This document shows positions 17,258 through 23,398 of a stretch of DNA of 36,601 nt, piece after piece. Numbering within the stretch: the first letter of the stretch is position 1; the number at the start of each line of letters is the position of its first letter. A program made the position numbers and the translations under genes. Source of the DNA: Actinomycetota bacterium (GTDB taxonomy: Bacteria; Actinomycetota; Acidimicrobiia; Acidimicrobiales; Ilumatobacteraceae). Below the pieces are notes generated by a model. That model was not told where the DNA came from. It did no database searches and was given only the letters and a program-made list of their open reading frames with translations. The stretch is from the NCBI GenBank assembly GCA_005778215.1, contig SXKB01000313.1, positions 1 to 36,601 on the forward strand, read 5' to 3'.

Positions 17258-18406
17258 ATGAAGACTGCCATCACCGAGATGTTCGGCATCGACGTGCCCA
17301 TCCTCGCGTTCACCCACTGCCGCGACGTGGTCGCTGCGGTCACCAAGGCGGGCGGCATGGGCGTGCTCGGCGCCGTGGCGCACAGCCCCGAGCAGCTCGA
17401 GATCGACCTGAAGTGGATCGAGGACGAAGTGGGCGACCGCCCGTACGGCGTCGACCTCATCGTGCCCGCCAAGTACGCGGGCAGCGACAACGGCGGCCTC
17501 ACGATGGCCGACATCGTGGGCCTCATCCCCGACGAGCACCGCCAGTTCGTGGCCCGCCTGCTGGAGAAGTACGACGTGCCGCCGCTGCCGGAGGACGAGC
17601 GCGGCACCAGCCGCAGTGGTGGCGACCTCAGCGGCACCGCGGCGCCGTTCTCGGCCGCGCAGGCCGACCCGCTGCTCGAGATCGCGCTGGCCCACCAGCC
17701 GCGCCTGTTGGTGAACGCGCTCGGCCCGCCGCCCGCGCACATGATCGAGCGCGTCAAGGAGGAAGGGCGTCTCATCGGTGCGCTTGCCGGCAAGGCGCAG
17801 CACGCCGAGCGGCACGTCGCTGCCGGTGTCGACATGATCATTGCCCAGGGCGCCGAGGCCGGCGGCCACACGGGTGAGGTGGGCACGATGGTGCTCATCC
17901 CCGAGATCGTCGACGCCGTGGCACCGGTGCCGGTGCTGGGCGCGGGCGGCATCGGCCGCGGTCGGCAGATGGCCGCCGCGATGGCGTTGGGCGCGCAGGG
18001 CGTGTGGTGCGGCTCGGTGTGGCTCACCACCGACGAGGCCGAGACCCACCCGGTGGTGAAGCAGAAGTTCCTCGCCGCCACGTCGAGCGACACGTTGCGG
18101 TCGCGTTCGCTCACCGGAAAGCCGGCGCGTCAACTGCGGTCGGCGTGGACCGACGAGTGGGACGACCCGGCCAACCCGCGGCCGCTCGGGATGCCGTTGC
18201 AGCCCATCCTGGTCGGCGAGGCGCGGGCCCGCATCGAGCGTGCGTCGTACCGGCCCGGCAGTGGTGCCGAGCAGTTGGCGAACTACTTCGTCGGCCAGAT
18301 CGTCGGCAGCATGAACGTGAGCAAGCCGGCCGCGCAGGTGGTGTTCGACATGATCGACGAGTTCATCGAGTCGGTGCAGTCGCTGAGCGCGCTGCTCGAG
18401 TCCTGA
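17258..18406 (+). CDS. Nitronate monooxygenase family flavoprotein
   Basis: A 382-residue FMN-dependent TIM-barrel enzyme of the 2-nitropropane dioxygenase/NMO family, cytoplasmic. Such enzymes oxidise alkyl nitronates and detoxify nitro compounds such as propionate 3-nitronate; some relatives act on other substrates. The N-terminus (MKTAITEMFGIDVPILAFTHC) is followed by TKAGGMGVLGA. The catalytic His204 is in QGAEAGGHTGEVGTM, and the FMN phosphate-binding stretch is VLGAGGIGRGRQMAAAMALG. An insertion of about 50 residues after the third strand (EKYDVPPLPEDERG) is seen in some actinobacterial members. The frame is open far upstream inside the giant gene, but ATG 17258 is where family similarity begins and it has a promoter directly before it. 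It runs convergent to the desaturase, sharing a short hairpin over both stop codons. Confidence 0.9.
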   Translation: MKTAITEMFGIDVPILAFTHCRDVVAAVTKAGGMGVLGAVAHSPEQLEIDLKWIEDEVGDRPYGVDLIVPAKYAGSDNGGLTMADIVGLIPDEHRQFVARLLEKYDVPPLPEDERGTSRSGGDLSGTAAPFSAAQADPLLEIALAHQPRLLVNALGPPPAHMIERVKEEGRLIGALAGKAQHAERHVAAGVDMIIAQGAEAGGHTGEVGTMVLIPEIVDAVAPVPVLGAGGIGRGRQMAAAMALGAQGVWCGSVWLTTDEAETHPVVKQKFLAATSSDTLRSRSLTGKPARQLRSAWTDEWDDPANPRPLGMPLQPILVGEARARIERASYRPGSGAEQLANYFVGQIVGSMNVSKPAAQVVFDMIDEFIESVQSLSALLES

Positions 18407-18421
18407 GCTCGCTCGCTCAGG
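18402..18421. terminator. Bidirectional hairpin spanning two convergent stop codons
   Basis: CCTGAGC (18402-18408) and GCTCAGG (18415-18421) form a perfect 7-bp stem with a 6-nt loop. The arms contain the stop codon of the nitronate monooxygenase (18404-18406) and that of the desaturase (18417-18419). It may act as a short terminator for both genes, although the stem is modest. Confidence 0.45.
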
Positions 18422-19484
18422 CGGCCGGGGTGGTGGCCGCTGCGTAGGGCAGCCAACGGCCCTGTTCGAAGTCGTACAGCTTGCAGGACCTCGTGGTGTG
18501 CAGGTAGTCGCGCAGCGTCAGTCGACCGGAACGCACCGTGTGCGGGTAGTGCTCGGCGATCGCTGCGGCCGCGGCCGGCAACTGGTGGAACGGGATGCGG
18601 GCATCCACGTGGTGCGGCACGTGCACGAAGATGTTGTGGAACCACAGCCAGTTCACGAGCCGCGGCATGCGCAGGATGGTGGTGCTCTCCATCTGTCCCC
18701 GGAACTGCGACCACTCCTTGCGCGGCCACCAGCGGATGTCGGGCGCCACGTGGTGCACGTACACGGTCCAGCCGATGATGTGCACGAACAACAGGAACGG
18801 CACCACGAACAACTTCACCGGCACCCAGAACGCTGCGACCACACCGCCGGTGAGGGCGCCGAACGTGGCGGCGCCGCCGAGCGCCAGGACCATGGCGATG
18901 GTGAGCGTGGTCTTGTCGCGGATGATGGCGTTGCGACGCTTGCCCGGCGCGTTGTAGCGCCACATCTTGTCCCACCAGACCGAACGAAGGAAGTAGGCAC
19001 CCGAACCGATCCACGACCACTCGAGCCGGTGCTGCAGCTTGGCGAACGTGCCGAGCCCGCGGTACTGCTCGGGGGTGAGCGGGTGCCACACGAAGTCGAA
19101 CCCCTCACGGGTGGTGTAGCCGTGATGGATGCGGTTGTGGCCCAGGTCCCAGGCGGCCTCGACGTGGGCGCTCGGCGCCATGCACAACTGGGCGATCACC
19201 CGGTTCGCACTCCGGGAGCTGACGAGCGCACCATGGGACGCGTCGTGGCCGAGTACGAACAGGCCGGCCACGGCCAGGCCCGCGAACAGCCAGAGCGGCA
19301 GCACGAAGTACCACGTGTCGGTGAACAGCAGCGCCACGACGGGCAGCAGCCACAGCACGGTGGCCTGCACGAGCGCCACGGTGGCTCGGCGTGCGGACCG
19401 CTGGTAGCAGCGCACGGGAATGATGTCGCGAACCGCGTTGAGCGACTCGGTTCGGACGGGCTGGGGAGCAGCAACCTCGGTCAT
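18417..19484 (-). CDS. Membrane fatty-acid desaturase
   Basis: A 355-residue integral membrane di-iron desaturase that should insert a double bond into an acyl chain, adjusting membrane lipids. The three histidine boxes are GHDASHG, GHNRIHHG, and HVPHHVDARIPFHQ. Hydrophobic pairs flank them: about 35-75 (VALVQATVLWLLPVVALLF, LPLWLFAGLAVAGLFVLG) and about 195-245 (TLTIAMVLALGGAATFGAL, LFVVPFLLFVHIIGWTVYV). The conserved spacing supports an active enzyme; regiospecificity cannot be read. ATG 19484 is preceded by TAGGCT 8 nt away, and a 16-bp inverted repeat occupies the promoter, so expression is probably controlled by a TetR-family repressor, a common arrangement for lipid genes. No redox partner is adjacent. 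Confidence 0.93.
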   Translation of the reverse strand: MTEVAAPQPVRTESLNAVRDIIPVRCYQRSARRATVALVQATVLWLLPVVALLFTDTWYFVLPLWLFAGLAVAGLFVLGHDASHGALVSSRSANRVIAQLCMAPSAHVEAAWDLGHNRIHHGYTTREGFDFVWHPLTPEQYRGLGTFAKLQHRLEWSWIGSGAYFLRSVWWDKMWRYNAPGKRRNAIIRDKTTLTIAMVLALGGAATFGALTGGVVAAFWVPVKLFVVPFLLFVHIIGWTVYVHHVAPDIRWWPRKEWSQFRGQMESTTILRMPRLVNWLWFHNIFVHVPHHVDARIPFHQLPAAAAAIAEHYPHTVRSGRLTLRDYLHTTRSCKLYDFEQGRWLPYAAATTPAA

Positions 19485-19492
19485 CGACGGTC

Positions 19493-19498
19493 AGCCTA
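19493..19498 (-). promoter_or_regulatory. Candidate -10 element of the desaturase (leaderless)
   Basis: TAGGCT on the minus strand is 8 nt before ATG 19484, with no ribosome site between. The adjoining operator palindrome would lie in the -10/-35 spacer. Confidence 0.5.
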
Positions 19499-19503
19499 CT
19501 CTC

Positions 19504-19519
19504 CCTACCGCCCGGTAGG
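19504..19519. promoter_or_regulatory. TetR-type operator in the desaturase promoter
   Basis: CCTACCG-CC-CGGTAGG is a near-perfect inverted repeat with 7-bp arms, 20 nt upstream of the desaturase start and just upstream of its -10 box. TACCG/CGGTA half-sites are common for TetR-family repressors of lipid genes. No TetR gene is in the window, so the regulator would act in trans. Confidence 0.6.
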
Positions 19520-19573
19520 TAGGGCACCGGCAAAGAACCGTGCAGATCCTCAGGTCACGGCCATCGCCCCAGC

Positions 19574-20914
19574 TCAGCGATGCTGGAACGGGCTGTCGAC
19601 GAACGGTTGGTCGGGCAACGGCACCTTCACCGGCTCCCCTTCGAGCGTGGTCGCGAGGTGCAGCAGGAAGCTGCCGATGCCGGCGGCACCCTGGAACAGG
19701 CCCGTGGCCGTCTGCAGGAAGTCGGGTCGGTTGCGGTGCTCGACCTGGGTCCAACTGCGGCGCCGGCCATCGGGACGGTCGTCGAAGGTGCTGCGTGCCA
19801 CGACGTGATCGGCCAGTCGGCACGCGAACGCGAGCGCATCGGCATCACCCGTGCGGCGATGGAGGAACAACGCGTAGTCGCCCAGGCCGGCGTCGCCGCA
19901 GCACTGACCGTGGTTGTTCCAGAACCCCTCGATCCGCTGTTCGGGCACCCCCGTGGCGAGGGTGCCGCGCAGCAACGCGTCGGCGAAGTCGCGGTGCTCG
20001 TCGTCGCCGGTGATGTCGTGGAGCAGATGGAACAGTCGACCAGTGCCGGCCGGACCGTGGCAGACGCCGAGGTAGAAGATCGTCGGCACGTCGTCCTCGG
20101 TGTGGCGCACCAGGCAGCCGTCACCCATCGGCAACGCGTGATGGCGCACGAACCGTGCCCCTTCCATCGCTGCGTCGAGAAACCGCTGCTCCCCCGTCAC
20201 CCGCGACAGGTCGGCGAGGAAGTAGCCCACCCCGGCGCTGCCGTGGGCGAAGTTCGGTGCCCGCCACACGTACGGCATGTCGGCCATCAGGTTCCACCGC
20301 CATCCGAACGACTCGCGCTCCGCCACGTCGAGCAGACGGTCGGCGGTGGCCGTGGCCCAGTCCAGCGCCTCGGGCACCGCCCCGGTGCGCGCGGCGTGCA
20401 GGAACACCATGCCGGCGCCGCACGCCCCCACCGACTGGTCGAAGATCTCGTGCAGGTCGCGTACGCCCGTCATGTCGGCGAACGGATCGGACTCCACCCA
20501 ACCGATGCCCGAGCCGAGGGGCACGGCGGCGGCACGGAGGCGGCGCAGCAACGACTCGGCGCCGGCGCGGTACGCATCGTCGTCGGTGGCACGCCACAGC
20601 TCGACCAGCGCGAACGCCAGACCCGGCGTGCCCGGGAAGAAGCCCACCGACAGCGGCTCGTCGGTGGCAGCCGCCACGATCTCGTCACCGGCGCGACGTG
20701 CGAGCACGAGGTGTGCGACATCGGCCGTGGCGGCGTACCACTCGAGTTGGTGGAGGAGGATGCCGGCCGACCCGTGGTACAGGCTCAGCTCGGCCCGCGC
20801 CCCGGGCGCATCGGTGCGACGCCAGCGCACGCCGTCCGACGTGTCGACGCGATGATCCTGCACGAACCGGTCGGCGTCGGCCGCAGCGGTCCGGTAGGTG
20901 GCGGCGGCGGTCAC
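19574..20914 (-). CDS. LanC-like protein (lanthionine synthetase C-like fold)
   Basis: A 446-residue alpha/alpha-toroid protein of the LanC/LANCL superfamily. The repeated inner-helix glycine motifs are YHGSAGILL, FPGTPGLAFAL, AHGSAGVGYFL, VCHGPAGTGRLF, CCGDAGLGDYAL and QGAAGIGSFLL. In LanC, zinc is held by Cys (WCxG) and Cys-His (CHG). Here the matching positions appear to be Cys285 and Cys338-Cys339, so the His ligand looks replaced by Cys. LanC enzymes cyclise dehydrated peptides and eukaryotic LANCL proteins add glutathione to them. No LanB/LanM dehydratase or precursor peptide is nearby, so lanthipeptide synthesis here is not supported. GTG 20914 follows the hydroxylase stop by 2 nt, so the two genes are surely co-transcribed. 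The frame upstream is arginine-rich shadow sequence. Confidence 0.87.
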   Translation of the reverse strand: MTAAATYRTAAADADRFVQDHRVDTSDGVRWRRTDAPGARAELSLYHGSAGILLHQLEWYAATADVAHLVLARRAGDEIVAAATDEPLSVGFFPGTPGLAFALVELWRATDDDAYRAGAESLLRRLRAAAVPLGSGIGWVESDPFADMTGVRDLHEIFDQSVGACGAGMVFLHAARTGAVPEALDWATATADRLLDVAERESFGWRWNLMADMPYVWRAPNFAHGSAGVGYFLADLSRVTGEQRFLDAAMEGARFVRHHALPMGDGCLVRHTEDDVPTIFYLGVCHGPAGTGRLFHLLHDITGDDEHRDFADALLRGTLATGVPEQRIEGFWNNHGQCCGDAGLGDYALFLHRRTGDADALAFACRLADHVVARSTFDDRPDGRRRSWTQVEHRNRPDFLQTATGLFQGAAGIGSFLLHLATTLEGEPVKVPLPDQPFVDSPFQHR

Positions 20915-20916
20915 GG

Positions 20917-23316
20917 TCAGATGCCCTCGGCGGCCTTCAGCCCGACGGCGTCGACCTCCTGCCCGGCCGCGAGGCGTGCGAACACGCCGGGCGGTTCGCG
21001 CCACGGGTCGGGCAACGTGCCGTCCTCGGCGTCACGGATGGCCCGCCACACCCGCTCGCTGCTGCAGGGCATGTCGATGTGCCGCACACCGAGGTGTGCG
21101 AGCGCATCGATCACTGCGTTCTGCACGGCCGGGGTGCTGCCGATGGTGCTGGCCTCACCGATGCCCTTCGCGCCGAGCGGATTCAGCGGGGTGGGTGTCT
21201 CGGTGCTGTGCACCTCGAAGCTGGGGAACTCGGCAGCCGAGGGGATGCCGTAGTCCATGAAGTTGCCGGTGAGCGGATTGCCGAACGAGTCGTACTGCAC
21301 CACCTCGTAGAGCGCCTGGCTCACGCCTGCGGCCACGCCGCCGTGCTGCTGGCCCTCGACGAGCAACGGGTTCAACACCGTGCCGCAGTCGTCGACCGCG
21401 AGGTGGCGCAGCAGTGTCACCCGGCCGGTGTCGCGGTCGACCTCCACCACGGCGAGGTGCGCGCCGAACGGGAACGTGGCGCCGCCCTGGTCGAAGTCGA
21501 GCTGCGCGGCGAGGCCGAGGGTGCCGTCGTCGTGGTCGACCGCGTCGGGCTGCTCGGCCGCGGCCTCGGCGAGCTGCGCCCACGTGAGCGCGTTCGCCGG
21601 CACACCGGCCACGCCCACGGTGCCGGTCGCGACATCCACCACCACGTCGGCCGGGTCGGCCTCGAGCAACCTTGCGGCGAGGTCGCGAGCCTTGGTGACC
21701 AGGGCCTCGGTGGCCCGCATCACCGCGGAGCCGCCGAGCTGCAACGATCGCGACCCTCCCGTCCCTCCGCCGGTGCGCACCTGGTCGGTGTCGACCGCGG
21801 CCAGACGAATGCGGTCGACCGGGATGCCGGTCTGGTCGCTGACGATCATCGCGAACGCCGTCTGGTGGCCCTGCCCGTGCGCCGACGTGCCGGCCAACAC
21901 CGTGGCCGAACCGTCGGGGTGCACCTCCACGGCGCCGTACTCGCTGCTGCCACCGCCGGCGGTGATCTCCACGTAGGCGGCCACACCGATGCCCAGCAGC
22001 ATCCGATCGCCGCGCTCCCTGCGGGCCGCCTGCTCACGGCGGAGATCGTCGTAGCCGGCCAGATCGACCAGCGTGTCGAGCGGCGTGCGGTAGGCACCGC
22101 TGTCGTACGTGACACCGGTGAGCGTGTCGAAAGGGAACACGTCGTCGTCGAGAAGGTTGCGCCGACGGATCTCGACCGGATCGATGCCGAGGGTGAGCGC
22201 GGCCTGATCGACCGCTCGCTCCAGCAACGCCGTGGCCTCCGGCCGACCGGCACCGCGGTATGCGCCGGTGGGCGTGGTGTTGGTGGTGGCCACGGCGATG
22301 TCGAACTGGATGCCCGAGAACGCGTAGGTGCCGTTCGACATGCGGCGGGTTCCTGCAGGCAGGTAGGCACCCATTCCCGGGTACGCACCCCCGTCGCCCA
22401 CCAGGTGCACCCGAAGCCCTGTGAACGTGCCGTCGTTGCGACAGCCGAGCTCCACGTACTGCACCTGGGCGCGGCTGTGCGCAAGGGCGAGCATGTCCTC
22501 GCTGCGCGTGCTCATCCAGGTGACCGGTCGTTGCAACTGCAACGCGAGTGCCGCCACGACCAGTTGCTCCGGGTACATGCCGGCCTTGCCGCCGAAGCCG
22601 CCGCCCACGTGCGGCGTGATCACCTGCACCTGCTCGGGCGGCAGCTTCAGGGAGCGGCAGAGCAGGCCCTTCAGCATGTGCGGCATCTGGGTGGACCCGT
22701 ACATGACCAGCCGGCCCTCGCCGTCGACGCGAGCTGCCGCGGCGTGCGGTTCCATCGGCGCCACCGCGACGCGGCTGTTCACGTAGCGACCGCGCACCAC
22801 CACGTCGGCGTCGCCGAAGATGTCGGGCTGCACCACGTCGGTGGTGGCCATCGCCACGTTGTCGCCGTGCTCGGGAAACAGCACCGGCGCGCCGTCGTCC
22901 ATCGCATCCTCGGGGTCGACCACCACGTCGAGCAGCTCGATGTCGCACACCACGGTGGCGGCGGCGTCGCGGGCGCGCACCACGGTGTCGGCCACCACCA
23001 CGGCCACCGGTTCGCCGACGAACCGCACGGTGTCGACGGCCAGCGGCGGGCGGGCGAAGTGGTCGTGCACCTTGGCCATCCCGTGGAACGGGCGCAGCCC
23101 GAGGCCGGCCGCGGTGAACACGCCCACCACGCCCGGCATGCTGCGCGCCTCGTCGACGTCGATACCCAGCAGGCGGCCGTGCGCCACTTCCGACCGCACG
23201 AACACCGCGTGCAACGCGCCATCGAGCCCGAGGTCGTCGACGTACTGCGCCGCACCCAGCAGCAGTTCGGGGTCTTCCGTGCGCAGCACGCGGGTTCCGA
23301 GAATCGATCCGGCCAT
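20917..23316 (-). CDS. CoxL-like molybdenum hydroxylase large subunit (xanthine dehydrogenase family)
   Basis: A 799-residue molybdopterin-binding subunit of the xanthine oxidase family, which hydroxylates N-heterocycles, aldehydes or related compounds with water as oxygen source. The a/b hammerhead domain spans about 1-135 (LLLGAAQYVDDL through FVGEPVAVVVAD). The Mo-cofactor domains follow, with THVGGGFGGK-type sequence (PHVGGGFGGKAG), AYRGAGR at 352-358 (the form II signature, not the AYRCSFR of true CO dehydrogenase), and the catalytic Glu721 in GAKGIGEAS. The FAD-binding and [2Fe-2S] subunits normally encoded beside it are missing: upstream is a divergent sulfatase and downstream a LanC-like gene. 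It must use subunits encoded elsewhere or another electron path. ATG 23316 sits 6 nt after a TAGGTT -10 box. Confidence 0.92.
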   Translation of the reverse strand: MAGSILGTRVLRTEDPELLLGAAQYVDDLGLDGALHAVFVRSEVAHGRLLGIDVDEARSMPGVVGVFTAAGLGLRPFHGMAKVHDHFARPPLAVDTVRFVGEPVAVVVADTVVRARDAAATVVCDIELLDVVVDPEDAMDDGAPVLFPEHGDNVAMATTDVVQPDIFGDADVVVRGRYVNSRVAVAPMEPHAAAARVDGEGRLVMYGSTQMPHMLKGLLCRSLKLPPEQVQVITPHVGGGFGGKAGMYPEQLVVAALALQLQRPVTWMSTRSEDMLALAHSRAQVQYVELGCRNDGTFTGLRVHLVGDGGAYPGMGAYLPAGTRRMSNGTYAFSGIQFDIAVATTNTTPTGAYRGAGRPEATALLERAVDQAALTLGIDPVEIRRRNLLDDDVFPFDTLTGVTYDSGAYRTPLDTLVDLAGYDDLRREQAARRERGDRMLLGIGVAAYVEITAGGGSSEYGAVEVHPDGSATVLAGTSAHGQGHQTAFAMIVSDQTGIPVDRIRLAAVDTDQVRTGGGTGGSRSLQLGGSAVMRATEALVTKARDLAARLLEADPADVVVDVATGTVGVAGVPANALTWAQLAEAAAEQPDAVDHDDGTLGLAAQLDFDQGGATFPFGAHLAVVEVDRDTGRVTLLRHLAVDDCGTVLNPLLVEGQQHGGVAAGVSQALYEVVQYDSFGNPLTGNFMDYGIPSAAEFPSFEVHSTETPTPLNPLGAKGIGEASTIGSTPAVQNAVIDALAHLGVRHIDMPCSSERVWRAIRDAEDGTLPDPWREPPGVFARLAAGQEVDAVGLKAAEGI

Positions 23317-23322
23317 CCGCCG

Positions 23323-23328
23323 AACCTA
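23323..23328 (-). promoter_or_regulatory. Candidate -10 element of the CoxL-like/LanC-like operon (leaderless)
   Basis: TAGGTT on the minus strand is exactly 6 nt before ATG 23316. A GTGACA-like -35 lies 19 nt further upstream. The same TAGGTT-N6-start layout drives the divergent sulfatase and the gene at 28917. Confidence 0.55.
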
Positions 23329-23362
23329 CCGCGCTCCTGCGTGGCGATGTCACGACGGAACT

Positions 23363-23383
23363 GTTGTCAGTGTGACTGTCAAC
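23363..23383. promoter_or_regulatory. Inverted repeat (operator candidate) over the sulfatase -35 box
   Basis: GTTGTCAGT-GTG-ACTGTCAAC has 9-bp arms with one mismatched pair. It covers the -35 hexamer and much of the spacer of the sulfatase promoter and lies upstream of the divergent CoxL-like promoter. Binding by a repressor would silence the sulfatase operon and might also affect the hydroxylase operon. Confidence 0.5.
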
Positions 23384-23392
23384 TGTTAGGTT
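23364..23392 (+). promoter_or_regulatory. Promoter of the sulfatase-ankyrin-MBL operon
   Basis: TTGTCA (23364-23369), a 17-nt spacer and TAGGTT (23387-23392) form a near-consensus housekeeping promoter. ATG 23399 follows after 6 nt, so the mRNA is probably leaderless. This is the best-formed promoter in the window. Confidence 0.65.
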
Positions 23393-23398
23393 CCGTCC

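Noticed and set aside
19574-20914. Lanthipeptide biosynthetic cluster
   Set aside because: No LanB/LanM dehydratase, precursor peptide, leader protease or ABC exporter is encoded nearby; only a LanC-like protein is present.
20917-23316. True aerobic CO dehydrogenase (CoxL form I)
   Set aside because: The active-site loop reads AYRGAGR, the form II signature, not AYRCSFR, and the CoxS and CoxM genes are absent.
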